A stretch of DNA of 52,539 nt, taken from Legionella santicrucis (GTDB lineage Bacteria; Pseudomonadota; Gammaproteobacteria; Legionellales; Legionellaceae). Positions 31,261-39,869 of the stretch are shown piece by piece. The notes beneath the pieces were generated by a model. That model was not told the origin of the DNA, did no database searches, and worked only from the letters and a program-made list of their open reading frames with translations. Numbering within the stretch: position 1 is the stretch's first letter; every line of letters starts with the position of its first letter. The stretch is from assembly GCF_001468135.1 (NCBI RefSeq), contig NZ_LNYU01000009.1, positions 71,295 to 123,833 of the forward strand. Direction: 5' to 3'. A program made the translations under genes and the position numbers.

Positions 31261-31578
31261 TTGAACTATTATTCGAAACATATTTTTTTATGTACCAACA
31301 AAAAGGCTGCAGGGAAACAATGTTGCGCCAATTCTGGTGGCGAAGAGTACTTTGATTATATAAAATCGCGGCTTTTAGAGCTGGAAATGCATGGTCCAGG
31401 AAAAGTTCGCATCAGCAAAACAGGTTGTCTTGGCCGCTGTAGTTCAGGTCCTTGTATTGTGATCTATCCTGAAGGTGTATGGTACACTTATTCATCTTTT
31501 GCTGATATTGATGAAATCATAGAAAAACATTTAATTTCTGGTAGTATTGTTCATCAATTGTTAATCGATCCAGTGTGA
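31261..31578 (+). CDS. Thioredoxin-like [2Fe-2S] ferredoxin
   Basis: A 105-aa Shethna-type [2Fe-2S] protein. The cluster cysteines appear in the family spacing: Cys11 in FLCTN, Cys in KQCCAN, then GCLGRCSSGPC. The C-terminal half (GVWYTYSSFADIDEIIEKHL) completes the thioredoxin-like fold. The start is TTG 31261 with GGAAA upstream, 4 bases after ihfA, so it is likely co-transcribed. Its redox partner is unknown. Confidence 0.9.
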   Translation: MNYYSKHIFLCTNKKAAGKQCCANSGGEEYFDYIKSRLLELEMHGPGKVRISKTGCLGRCSSGPCIVIYPEGVWYTYSSFADIDEIIEKHLISGSIVHQLLIDPV

Positions 31579-31608
31579 AAGTTGTCCGATTTACATGGAT
31601 TTTAATAA

Positions 31609-31636
31609 TTGTTTATAAATTTTTGTCCTTTATACT
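31609..31636 (+). promoter_or_regulatory. Promoter of rplM-rpsI
   Basis: TTGTTT (31609-31614) and TATACT (31631-31636), 16 bases apart, lie about 80 bases before rplM. Confidence 0.5.
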
Positions 31637-31715
31637 TGTAGGATGATTCTGTTTTGGTTAAAATCGCCCGTCCATGATAGAAGATTACCAATTTAGGCGG
31701 TTCGGAGTTCATTTA

Positions 31716-32150
31716 ATGAAGACATTTAGTGCCAAAAGCCATGAAGTCAAACGTGACTGGTTAGTGGTTGATGCCAGCGATAAAGTTTTGGGTCGCTTAG
31801 CAACTGAAATTGCCCGTCGTTTACGTGGCAAGCATAAAGCTGAGTATACCCCCCATGTTGATACTGGCGATTACATTGTCGTTACAAATGCTGAAAAAGT
31901 TATTGTAACTGGTCGTAAGTTTACAGATAAGATGTACTATCGCCACACTGGATATCCAGGTGGAATAAAATCAGATAGTTTTGAGAAATTACAAGCAAGA
32001 AATCCTGTCAGGATTATCGAACTTGCTGTTAAAGGCATGTTACCAAAGAATCCTTTGGGAAGAGAGATGTATCGTAAGCTGAAAGTATATGTTGGCAATG
32101 AACATCCACATGCAGCACAGCAACCCAAACAACTTGATATTGAGGAATAA
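31716..32150 (+). CDS. rplM: Ribosomal protein uL13
   Basis: A 144-aa large-subunit protein recognised by [52 protein letters not shown], and the C-terminal [34 protein letters not shown] 31716, with GGAG upstream, gives the family N-terminus; the in-frame ATG at 31674 would add 14 unrelated residues. It forms the universal rplM-rpsI pair with a 5-base gap. Confidence 0.97.
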   Translation: MKTFSAKSHEVKRDWLVVDASDKVLGRLATEIARRLRGKHKAEYTPHVDTGDYIVVTNAEKVIVTGRKFTDKMYYRHTGYPGGIKSDSFEKLQARNPVRIIELAVKGMLPKNPLGREMYRKLKVYVGNEHPHAAQQPKQLDIEE

Positions 32151-32155
32151 GTATT

Positions 32156-32587
32156 ATGGCTGAAGTGAAGCAATACTACGGCACTGGTCGTAGAAAAAGT
32201 TCAACAGCTCGAGTGTTTTTACGCCCAGGTAAAGGCGACATTAAAGTTAATGGTCGTACTTTACAAGAATATTTTTGCCGTGAAACTTCTTGCATGGTTG
32301 TAATGCAGCCACTAGAAACCGTTGATCTTGTCGATAAGTTTGATGTGTACATTACAGTAACTGGTGGTGGAATTTCCGGTCAGGCAGGTGCTGTACGTTT
32401 AGGAATTGCAAGAGCATTGGTTGCTTATGATGAAAAAGGATTGGCAGAAGATGCAGAGCCAAGTCCTGATTCTGTGCGTAGAAAGCTTCGTGCTCGTGGT
32501 TTACTGACTCGTGATTCACGTCGTGTTGAAAGAAAGAAAGTTGGTTTGCACAAAGCTCGTCGTGCAACTCAATACTCAAAACGTTAA
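32156..32587 (+). CDS. rpsI: Ribosomal protein uS9
   Basis: A 143-aa small-subunit protein with [41 protein letters not shown] and the conserved C-terminal tail [12 protein letters not shown], whose final Arg reaches the P-site tRNA. Length is about 13 residues over E. coli S9 (130), at the N-terminal and central loops. A strong terminator follows. Confidence 0.97.
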   Translation: MAEVKQYYGTGRRKSSTARVFLRPGKGDIKVNGRTLQEYFCRETSCMVVMQPLETVDLVDKFDVYITVTGGGISGQAGAVRLGIARALVAYDEKGLAEDAEPSPDSVRRKLRARGLLTRDSRRVERKKVGLHKARRATQYSKR

Positions 32588-32605
32588 TTGTTTTTTGGTT
32601 AAAGA

Positions 32606-32629
32606 AACCCCGCATTGGCGGGGTTTTTT
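32606..32629 (+). terminator. Terminator of rplM-rpsI
   Basis: AACCCCGC/GCGGGGTT with an ATTG loop and a six-T tract, 18 bases after the rpsI stop. Confidence 0.94.
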
Positions 32630-32660
32630 ATTTTGCTACGAAATCTAGTGAAACATATAG

Positions 32661-32770
32661 CGTCATCCCCTAAGTTCTAGAGAAGCTGCAAGTAAAGTGA
32701 GGAAAAGGAGTGTACTCAAAGTACATGACCGGGGCGAACGAGCTTGCAGCGATGTATAGAACTTGGGGGG
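32661..32770. repeat. Inverted-repeat element of about 110 bp in the petA leader
   Basis: Left end CCCC-TAAGTTCTA...GCTGCAAG (32667-32692) is matched in inverse orientation by CTTGCAGC...TATAGAACTTGGGG (about 32742-32768). The core contains a small GTAC-tcaaa-GTAC hairpin and a G-rich stretch. The size and terminal inverted repeats suggest a MITE- or REP-like dispersed element. No second copy is visible in this window. It lies between the rpsI terminator and petA. Confidence 0.65.
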
Positions 32771-32790
32771 CTATACAAAGCGGGCGGCAT

Positions 32791-33408
32791 ATGGTGAATG
32801 ACAACTCTGAGCCTGAGCATGATCAGGATAAAAATGATTTGGTAGATACTGAACGACGTCGATTTTTGGTAACTACAACCAGTGTATTAGGAGGTATTGG
32901 AGCTCTATGTGCCTTAACTCCTTTTGTTGCTTCTTGGTTACCTAGCGCAAAAGCTCAAGCTGAAGGAGCCCCTGTACAAGTTGACTTAAGCAAATTGGAA
33001 CCTGGAGAACAAGCCATCATTGAATGGCGTGGCAAACCTGTATGGATCATTAGACGAACCGCAGAAATGTTGCAACAAATTACAAAGAACTCTTCTTTGC
33101 TCCGAGATCCTCATTCATTGACTGCTCAACAACCTCATTATGCAAAAAATGAATATCGCTCTATTAATCCAGAATATTTAGTACTTATAGGAATTTGTAC
33201 CCACTTAGGTTGTTCACCTAAATACAAGCCAAATCTTAGCGAATTAGGGCCTAACTGGCCGGGTGGTTTTTTTTGCCCTTGCCATGGCTCTACTTTTGAT
33301 CTTTCCGGTAGGGTCTTTAAAGATGTTCCCGCACCGATTAATCTGGAGGTTCCTCCCTATTATTTTATTGATAAGCACACTATTGTAATTGGTGAGGATA
33401 AAGCATAA
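32791..33408 (+). CDS. petA: Ubiquinol-cytochrome c reductase iron-sulfur (Rieske) subunit
   Basis: The Rieske subunit of cytochrome bc1. Features: a twin-arginine type N-terminal signal-anchor (ERRRFLVTTTSVLGGIGALCALTPF), then a periplasmic domain with the [2Fe-2S] ligands in GICTHLGC and FFCPCHGSTFD. ATG 32791 gives 205 aa and MVNDNSEPEHDQ; the frame continues upstream to 32710, but that part translates the inverted-repeat element and should not be included. It is the first gene of petABC. Confidence 0.95.
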   Translation: MVNDNSEPEHDQDKNDLVDTERRRFLVTTTSVLGGIGALCALTPFVASWLPSAKAQAEGAPVQVDLSKLEPGEQAIIEWRGKPVWIIRRTAEMLQQITKNSSLLRDPHSLTAQQPHYAKNEYRSINPEYLVLIGICTHLGCSPKYKPNLSELGPNWPGGFFCPCHGSTFDLSGRVFKDVPAPINLEVPPYYFIDKHTIVIGEDKA

Positions 33409-33464
33409 GTTTTATGTCTGCATCACTCGTTTTTATGATTTGAAATAAGATAGAGACTAATGAA

Positions 33465-34676
33465 ATGAATAGACTCTTCACTTGGATCGATGAGCGTTTT
33501 CCTTTGGCGAGTACTTGGAGAAAGTACTTCAGCGCTTACTATGTTCCCAAGAATTTGAATTTTTTTTATATTTTTGGAGCATTAGCAATCGTAGTTTTCG
33601 CCAATCAATTTATTACTGGATTATGGCTTACTATGTTTTATACACCTAGTGTGGAGCAAGCATTTTCTTCGATTGAATACATTATGCGCGATGTTCACTT
33701 TGGTTGGTTATTGCGTTATATGCATTCAACAGGTGCTTCGGCATTTTTTATTGTCATTTATCTGCATATGTTTCGAGGTCTGCTTTATGGTTCCTATCAA
33801 AAACCTAGGGAGTTAGTCTGGCTTTTGGGAATGTTTTTATATGTGTTACTTCTAGCGGGTGCATTTTTTGGTTACTTGTTACCTTGGGGACAGATGTCTT
33901 ATTGGGGAGCTGAAGTCATCACTTCCTTAGTTGATGCGATCCCGTATATAGGTAAAAATCTTGTTGTTTGGCTTAGAGGTGATTATGCAGTTGGCAATGC
34001 TACATTGCAGCGTTTTTTTGCGTTACATGTGATCGCCATCCCATTGTTGCTGTTTTTGTTTGTATATTTGCACATTGTTGCCTTGCATAAGGTAGGTTCG
34101 AATAATCCAGAAGGAATTGAATTTAAGCATAGATTGGGTGTAGAAAAACAGTTTGATTTGATTCCTTTTCATCCTTATTACGTTATTAAAGATTTAGTCG
34201 CCGTACTTGCATTCCTTATTTTGTTTTTTGCGGTGGTATTTTGGGCTCCTGAAATGGGCGGATATTTCCTAGAGCATAATAATTTTGTGCCAGCAAATCC
34301 ACTTGTCACTCCAGATCATATCGCCCCAATGTGGTACATGTCGCCTTTTTATGCAATGTTGCGTGCTATACCCGATAAATTACTTGGGATTATGTGCATG
34401 GGGTTCGCACTATTATTATTATTTTTCTTGCCATGGCTTGATTGTAGTCCGGTACGTTCCATGCGTTATAAAGGGAAATGGTCTCAAATAATGCTCTTTT
34501 TAGGCGTGCTTGCGTTTGTAGTATTGGGTTATTTGGGAACGGTTCCAGTAACTCCTGCACGTTTGTTTTTTGCTCGGCTAGCTACCTTATTGTATTTTGC
34601 TTATTTTATCCTTATGCCCTTTTATACTCGTTTGGAAGTTACTGATTCATTGCTACTTTCCTCAGGAGAGAATTAA
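33465..34676 (+). CDS. petB: Cytochrome b subunit of bc1 complex
   Basis: A 403-aa membrane subunit that carries two b hemes and the quinol and quinone sites. It has about nine helices. Heme-binding His residues lie in HFGWLLRYMHSTGAS and FFALHVIAIPLLLFLFVYLHIVALH; the Qo-site PEWY-like region is seen as PMWYMSPFYAMLRAIP, which differs at the second position. It is a fused, full-length cytochrome b. Its TAA overlaps the petC ATG by one base. Confidence 0.96.
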   Translation: MNRLFTWIDERFPLASTWRKYFSAYYVPKNLNFFYIFGALAIVVFANQFITGLWLTMFYTPSVEQAFSSIEYIMRDVHFGWLLRYMHSTGASAFFIVIYLHMFRGLLYGSYQKPRELVWLLGMFLYVLLLAGAFFGYLLPWGQMSYWGAEVITSLVDAIPYIGKNLVVWLRGDYAVGNATLQRFFALHVIAIPLLLFLFVYLHIVALHKVGSNNPEGIEFKHRLGVEKQFDLIPFHPYYVIKDLVAVLAFLILFFAVVFWAPEMGGYFLEHNNFVPANPLVTPDHIAPMWYMSPFYAMLRAIPDKLLGIMCMGFALLLLFFLPWLDCSPVRSMRYKGKWSQIMLFLGVLAFVVLGYLGTVPVTPARLFFARLATLLYFAYFILMPFYTRLEVTDSLLLSSGEN

Positions 34677-35341
34677 TGCGTATAAAGACGCTTTTTTATC
34701 TTTTCTTGTTATTGGGCGTTTGTCAGCAGATGTGTGCCGCTTCATTCCCAATGAACATACAAGATAAGGCAAGCTTACAAAGAGGCGCTAAACTTTTTAT
34801 GAATTACTGTTCGGGTTGCCATTCTTTAAAATATTTAAGGTATAATCGTATGGCCAAAGGATTGGACTTAATGCGTTTTGCAGGGCAAATTGATGAAGGT
34901 CTCTTAAAGAATAATCTTATTTTCACACAAGCAACAATTAATGATCCAATTCAAATTGCTATGCCACCTGAAGATGCAAAGCAATGGTTTGGGATAGTAC
35001 CTCCAGATTTATCATTAATTGTTAGATCGAAAGGAGCTGCATGGCTCTACAATTACTTAAATAGTTTTTACAAAGATGATTCCAGGCCTTTTGGGACAAA
35101 TAATTATCTTGTACCTGATGTTGCGATGCCCAATATTCTGGAAACGTTGCACGATCAAATACGATCACGACAATTTGATGAGAGCTTATTAGACTTGGTG
35201 ACCTTCCTCGCCTACGTTAGTGAGCCCACACAAACTGAACGTTATCATATGGGATTTTTTGTAATTGGATTTTTAGTCATTTTATTTCTTGTCTCTTTAT
35301 GCTTAAAAATAGTTTATTGGCGAAAAATCGGCATAAAGTAA
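34676..35341 (+). CDS. petC: Cytochrome c1 subunit of bc1 complex
   Basis: A membrane-anchored c-type cytochrome, 221 aa. It has an N-terminal signal peptide (about 1-21, ending CQQMCAA), the heme site NYCSGCHSLKYLRYNRM, a periplasmic domain and one C-terminal anchor helix (FFVIGFLVILFLVSLCLKIVYW). The petABC order with one-base overlap indicates one transcript. sspAB follow after 88 bases, the usual neighbourhood. Confidence 0.95.
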   Translation: MRIKTLFYLFLLLGVCQQMCAASFPMNIQDKASLQRGAKLFMNYCSGCHSLKYLRYNRMAKGLDLMRFAGQIDEGLLKNNLIFTQATINDPIQIAMPPEDAKQWFGIVPPDLSLIVRSKGAAWLYNYLNSFYKDDSRPFGTNNYLVPDVAMPNILETLHDQIRSRQFDESLLDLVTFLAYVSEPTQTERYHMGFFVIGFLVILFLVSLCLKIVYWRKIGIK

Positions 35342-35429
35342 CCCAAAAAGGCAAAAATGTGGTAAAGTAGTGGTTTTGTTTATTCTTAACGTACTAGTAC
35401 ATATTTTTATGAATTGATAGGAGTTGCTC

Positions 35430-36050
35430 ATGGCAATTGTTGCGAAGCGCACTATAATGTCTTTATTTTCTGATACTGATGATGTCTACAGTCATCAAGT
35501 TCGTATCGTGTTGGCTGAAAAAGGGGTTAATGTAGAAATTCTTGCAGCCAGGCAAGCTGAACCAAATGCTGATCTTTTATCAGTTAATCCATACGGAACA
35601 GTACCTACATTAATTGATAGAGAGCTTGTACTTTATGAACCACGTATTATTATGGAATATTTAGATGAGCGTTTTCCTCATCCCCCTTTACTACCTGTTT
35701 ATCCTGTTGCTCGTGCGGAAACGCGGAAAATGATGCATAGAATAGAGCATGATTGGTATTATTTAATGAATAATATCTTAAGAGATAATAATGCAGAAGA
35801 AGCGAGAACGAATTTATTTGAAAGTTTAGTAGCTCTTGAGCCAGTTTTTGCAGATAAGCCTTATTTTTTAAGTGATGAGTTTTCTTTGTTGGATTGTGCA
35901 TTAGCCCCCTTATTGTGGCGCTTACCTCGATTAGGGATAGACGTTTCACCGGAGTTTAAAGGAATAATTGCTTACATGCAGCGCTTGTTCAAACGGGAAT
36001 CGTTTCAAGCAAGTTTGACTGATGTTGAGCGACAATTACGAGCGGCATAA
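35430..36050 (+). CDS. sspA: Stringent starvation protein A
   Basis: A GST-fold RNA-polymerase-associated protein involved in starvation and acid stress responses, without GST activity. Seen are MSLFSDTDDVYSHQVRIVLAEKGV, the family VNPYGTVPTLIDRELVLYEPRIIMEYLDERFPHPPLLP block, and a helical C-terminal domain. ATG 35430 has TAGGAG seven bases upstream; an in-frame TTG at 35424 is less likely. 206 aa. Its stop is five bases from sspB. Confidence 0.95.
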   Translation: MAIVAKRTIMSLFSDTDDVYSHQVRIVLAEKGVNVEILAARQAEPNADLLSVNPYGTVPTLIDRELVLYEPRIIMEYLDERFPHPPLLPVYPVARAETRKMMHRIEHDWYYLMNNILRDNNAEEARTNLFESLVALEPVFADKPYFLSDEFSLLDCALAPLLWRLPRLGIDVSPEFKGIIAYMQRLFKRESFQASLTDVERQLRAA

Positions 36051-36054
36051 ATAT

Positions 36055-36468
36055 ATGACTATGACATCAAATAAACCTTATTTAATTCGTGCAGCCTATG
36101 ATTGGATAGTCGATAACGAATTAACGCCTTATATCTTGGTCAATGCAGCATATTCAGGTGTACAGGTTCCAAGAGAGCACGTAAATCATGAGCGTATAGT
36201 GTTAAATATTTCTCCAGCAGCTACTCGAGGTCTTTTGTTGGAGAATGATCGGATAATCTTTACTGCGCGCTTTTCAGGAAAAACGGAGCAAATCTTTGTT
36301 CCACCAGTAGCTGTATTGGAAATATATGCCAAGGAAAATGGCAGAGGCATCGCTTTTGCACTTGAAGACGAAGAAGAACCGCCTCCAGCATCTTCCGGTT
36401 CGTCAACTTCAGATGTTGAGGGGCCGACGTCTTCTAAAAGTAAGCCTTCTTTGAAATTAGTGAAGTAG
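36055..36468 (+). CDS. sspB: ClpXP adaptor SspB
   Basis: SspB hands ssrA-tagged proteins to ClpXP. It has an N-terminal substrate-binding domain (KPYLIRAAYDWIVDNELTPYILVNA, VLNISPAATRGL, IFFTARF-like ARFSGKTEQIFVP), an acidic Pro/Ser-rich linker (about 100-127), and the C-terminal ClpX-binding tail SLKLVK. ATG 36055 or 36061 can serve as start (137 or 135 aa). It is co-transcribed with sspA. Confidence 0.94.
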   Translation: MTMTSNKPYLIRAAYDWIVDNELTPYILVNAAYSGVQVPREHVNHERIVLNISPAATRGLLLENDRIIFTARFSGKTEQIFVPPVAVLEIYAKENGRGIAFALEDEEEPPPASSGSSTSDVEGPTSSKSKPSLKLVK

Positions 36469-36469
36469 C

Positions 36470-37948
36470 ATGTCAGAAAATGCTCTTTATCGTTGTGAGC
36501 AAATCAGAGTTTGTGAACAACAGGCTACTTCTTTATATCAATTAGACGAAAATACACTTATGTCTCGAGCTGGAGCAGAGGCATTTTCGCACATAGCAAA
36601 ACTTTATCCTCATGTTCGACATCTTGCCGTTTATTGTGGCTCGGGAAATAATGCAGGTGATGGATATGTTGTTGCACGATTAGCACATGAACATGGGTTA
36701 TTAGTTACTGTCTACCAATGTAAGGCATTGGTAGATTTGCCTCTTGCAGCCCAGCATGCAGCTTTGAAGGCAATAAATGCAGGAGTTGACTGCCAACCTG
36801 CTGATGAACCTTTAGATGGGGAAGCGGAGTTAATTGTTGATGCGCTACTTGGAATAGGTTTAAGAGGACCTGTGCGTGGAAATATTGCCTCAGCAATTCA
36901 TCAGATCAATGCAAGCGGCCTTCCAGTAATCGCATTAGATATTCCATCTGGCCTTAATGCAGATACAGGGCAGGTGGAAAATTTTTGTGTTAACGCTAAT
37001 GCTACTATAACATTTATCGCTCAAAAGTTAGGTATGTATACTGCAGATGGTCCAGATCATTGCGGGGATATTTATTGCTGTTCATTAAGTTTAGAGACAT
37101 GTACCAATCAATTAGCTCCTGCTGCACGTTTGTTAAATTCTACTACCCTATCTTTGCCTCTTTCCAAGCGTAAAAAAAATTCGCATAAAGGGAATTATGG
37201 TCATGTTTTAATAGTAGGAGGAGGACCAGGTATGCCCGGAGCCATTAGTCTTGCGGCAAAAGCGACACTAAGAACTGGTGCTGGAGCCGTCACTGTTGCA
37301 ACTTGGCCTGAGTATGCAAAGGGTGCTTTATCTTTAATTCCTGAAGCGATGGTAAGTGGTGTTAAAACTGCAAAGGATTTAAGACAACTCTTAGCAAATG
37401 CTTCTGTTTGTGTTATAGGACCCGGTCTTGGTGAAAGCGATTGGGCTATTGACCTATTTTTGACAGCAATTACTTCGCAATTACCTATGGTGATTGATGC
37501 ATCAGCACTAAGATTATTAGCGAATAATCCACAAACTGATGATAATTGGGTTTTAACTCCTCATCCTGGAGAAGCAGCGAGCCTTCTTGCTTGTTCTACT
37601 GATTCGATTCAGAAGGATAGATACCAAGCAGCGGAAAAAATTCAACAACAATATGGTGGTGTTGTTGTATTAAAAGGTACTGGAACAGTGATTCAAACTG
37701 CTGAAAAAAGTATTTTTGTCTGTCCTCGAGGAAACCCTGGTATGGCGAGTGCAGGTATGGGAGATGTATTGAGCGGCATCATTGCTGGTTTTTGCGCTCA
37801 AGGTTTTTCTTTAGCCCAGGCAGCACAATATGGCGTTTGGGTGCATGCAGTTGCTGGAGATCATGTAGCGAAAAAATTAGGTGGAGCTGGGTTATTAGCC
37901 AGTGATTTATTAGACGCTATTCCATATGTATTGAACTATTCCGAATGA
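36470..37948 (+). CDS. nnr: Bifunctional NAD(P)H-hydrate epimerase / ADP-dependent dehydratase
   Basis: Repairs hydrated NADH and NADPH. The N-terminal YjeF epimerase domain (about 1-210) shows VYCGSGNNAGDGYVVARL and ALDIPSGLNADTG; the C-terminal ribokinase-like dehydratase (about 230-492) shows GHVLIVGGGPGMPGAISLAAKA, TPHPGEAASLL and GNPGMASAGMGDVLSGIIAGF. 492 aa is normal for the fused form. It starts one base after sspB's stop and overlaps tsaE by 4 bases, opening the conserved nnr-tsaE-amiB-mutL-miaA cluster. Confidence 0.95.
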   Translation: MSENALYRCEQIRVCEQQATSLYQLDENTLMSRAGAEAFSHIAKLYPHVRHLAVYCGSGNNAGDGYVVARLAHEHGLLVTVYQCKALVDLPLAAQHAALKAINAGVDCQPADEPLDGEAELIVDALLGIGLRGPVRGNIASAIHQINASGLPVIALDIPSGLNADTGQVENFCVNANATITFIAQKLGMYTADGPDHCGDIYCCSLSLETCTNQLAPAARLLNSTTLSLPLSKRKKNSHKGNYGHVLIVGGGPGMPGAISLAAKATLRTGAGAVTVATWPEYAKGALSLIPEAMVSGVKTAKDLRQLLANASVCVIGPGLGESDWAIDLFLTAITSQLPMVIDASALRLLANNPQTDDNWVLTPHPGEAASLLACSTDSIQKDRYQAAEKIQQQYGGVVVLKGTGTVIQTAEKSIFVCPRGNPGMASAGMGDVLSGIIAGFCAQGFSLAQAAQYGVWVHAVAGDHVAKKLGGAGLLASDLLDAIPYVLNYSE

Positions 37949-38430
37949 TGAATACCAATCAATCTAATGTACTAATACTGGATTTACCTGACGAAAAATC
38001 GAGTGTAAATTTTGCATCTCGTTTAGCTTTATGTCTTTGCCCTTCTTTAATCATGGCTTTTAGTGGCGATCTAGGTGCGGGAAAAACCACGATCATTCGT
38101 GCCATGTTAAAATATTTAGGAGTGCAATCTGCGATTAAGAGTCCTACTTTTTCATTAGTAGAAAGCTATACATGTCATAACATGCTCGTGCATCATTTTG
38201 ATCTGTATCGAATTCATCATGAGGAAGAGTTAGAATATTTAGGGTTTCGAGATTATTTTGTGCCAGGCAGTATTTGTTGTATTGAATGGGCTGAAAATGC
38301 AGGATCAGCATTGCCTTATATAGATATTCGTTTTAAGTTAAACATGAAAGGGGCTGGACGTGAGGTGCAAATAATAGCATTGAGCGCGGCCGGCAAAAAA
38401 ATTTTAGCTCGCCTGGCAGGAGAAACATGA
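37945..38430 (+). CDS. tsaE: tRNA threonylcarbamoyladenosine biosynthesis ATPase TsaE
   Basis: A P-loop ATPase that supports TsaB-TsaD in making t6A37 of ANN-decoding tRNAs. Seen are the Walker A GDLGAGKTTIIRAML, KSPTFSLVESY, HHFDLYRI and CCIEWAENAG. 161 aa is typical. ATGA overlaps link it with nnr and amiB. Confidence 0.95.
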   Translation: MMNTNQSNVLILDLPDEKSSVNFASRLALCLCPSLIMAFSGDLGAGKTTIIRAMLKYLGVQSAIKSPTFSLVESYTCHNMLVHHFDLYRIHHEEELEYLGFRDYFVPGSICCIEWAENAGSALPYIDIRFKLNMKGAGREVQIIALSAAGKKILARLAGET

Positions 38431-39869
38431 TCGTTCGCTTATGGATTTTTGTTGTATTATGTCTTTGGTCTGTTGTTACATCGAGCGCCCAACTTAAATC
38501 GATTGTTTTAAAACAACAAGGCAACCAAACATCCCTTTACTTTACAATTGCTGGACCTTTTACACATAAGCTATTTTCATTAAGTCAACCAGAGCGAGTC
38601 GTATTGGATTTAAAAGAGACTCAATTAGCCGTAAATTTAAATCAATTGGGTTTGATTAATGGTTTAGTGAAACAAGTGCGTAGCGGACATTCTGATCCCA
38701 AAACGTTACGATTAGTTTTTGAGGTAAATCAAAAAGTACAACTACGTTCATCCCCCTGGCTGCCTAATGGGCCTTATGGAGGAATACGAGTTGATTTATT
38801 ACATAGTGGCCGCCTTGTTACCCCAGTTGCTGCGAGTACTCCTAAAAAGGTGTTGCCAGTAACTCAAAAAGCGCCAATAAAACAGCCGCAACAACAATTT
38901 TTAAAACAGAACGTTAGTGCACCGCAACCGCCAATACAACCTATTTTAGCAAATCAAGCTCCTATCAAGGTAAATAATAAGCCTACTCGATTGCGTGATG
39001 TAATTGTGGTTTTAGATGCAGGTCATGGTGGCAAGGATCCTGGTGCTCGTGGTCCACATAATAGCCGCGAGAAAGATGTAGTATTAGCAATTACTTTAAA
39101 ACTAAAGCAATTAATTGATAGGCAGCCTGGCATGCGTGCCGTATTAACGCGTTCAGGAGATTATTATGTAGGTCTTCGTCAACGCTTGAATATTGCCAGA
39201 AGACATAATGGCGATATTTTTGTCGCTATTCATGCAGATGCATTTAATAATCCTCATTCCCATGGTGCTTCAGTATTTGCTTTATCACAAAGAGGAGCAA
39301 CGAGTGAAGCTGCTCGTTGGCTTGCTGAAAAGGAAAACTATTCTGAATTAGGTGGGGTAAATTTAGGTGATTTAGATGATCAGAATGGGGTAGTACGTTC
39401 TGTATTAATTGATTTATCGCAAACAGCTACGATTAATGCCGGTTTGCAAATGGGAGGACGTGTTTTAAACCAATTGGGCAATTTTACTGTTCTACACAAT
39501 CACAAAGTAGAACAAGCTCGTTTTGTTGTTTTAAAATCTCCAGATATTCCTTCAATTTTAGTTGAAACGGGATTTATTTCGAATCCTATTGAAGAGCGCA
39601 ATCTCACTAGTCCTGCCTATCAGGCTCGTTTAAGCCAGGCCATTTTTCAAGGTATTAAAGGATATTTCTGGGAGAATCCTCCGCATGGATCGCGTATTGA
39701 AGCAATGGCAACGAATACGATTCATTTAGTTAGGACAGGTGAAACTTTGCCTGCTATAGCTGCTCGTTATCATGTCTCTGTTGTAGCGTTACAATCAGCA
39801 AATCATTTGCGAGGTGTCAGTCGACTTCGACCAGGGCAGAAATTGGTGATTCCTCCAGCATGGGCATGA
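38427..39869 (+). CDS. amiB: N-acetylmuramoyl-L-alanine amidase AmiB, with LysM
   Basis: A periplasmic zinc amidase that splits septal peptidoglycan. Order: signal peptide (about 1-21), AMIN domain (about 25-125), a Pro/Gln-rich linker (125-185), an amidase_3 catalytic domain (about 190-415) with zinc-site motifs LDAGHGGKDPGARG, SREKDVVLAI, AIHADAF and ETGFISN, then a C-terminal LysM domain (THLVRTGETLPAIAARYHVS-type, about 430-478). 480 aa. The LysM makes it resemble Pseudomonas AmiB more than E. coli AmiB. Activation by EnvC/NlpD-type factors is expected. Confidence 0.95.
   Translation: MIVRLWIFVVLCLWSVVTSSAQLKSIVLKQQGNQTSLYFTIAGPFTHKLFSLSQPERVVLDLKETQLAVNLNQLGLINGLVKQVRSGHSDPKTLRLVFEVNQKVQLRSSPWLPNGPYGGIRVDLLHSGRLVTPVAASTPKKVLPVTQKAPIKQPQQQFLKQNVSAPQPPIQPILANQAPIKVNNKPTRLRDVIVVLDAGHGGKDPGARGPHNSREKDVVLAITLKLKQLIDRQPGMRAVLTRSGDYYVGLRQRLNIARRHNGDIFVAIHADAFNNPHSHGASVFALSQRGATSEAARWLAEKENYSELGGVNLGDLDDQNGVVRSVLIDLSQTATINAGLQMGGRVLNQLGNFTVLHNHKVEQARFVVLKSPDIPSILVETGFISNPIEERNLTSPAYQARLSQAIFQGIKGYFWENPPHGSRIEAMATNTIHLVRTGETLPAIAARYHVSVVALQSANHLRGVSRLRPGQKLVIPPAWA

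Noticed and set aside
32710..32790. 27-residue N-terminal extension of PetA
   Set aside because: It translates the inverted-repeat element; the Rieske protein starts at 32791 by family comparison.
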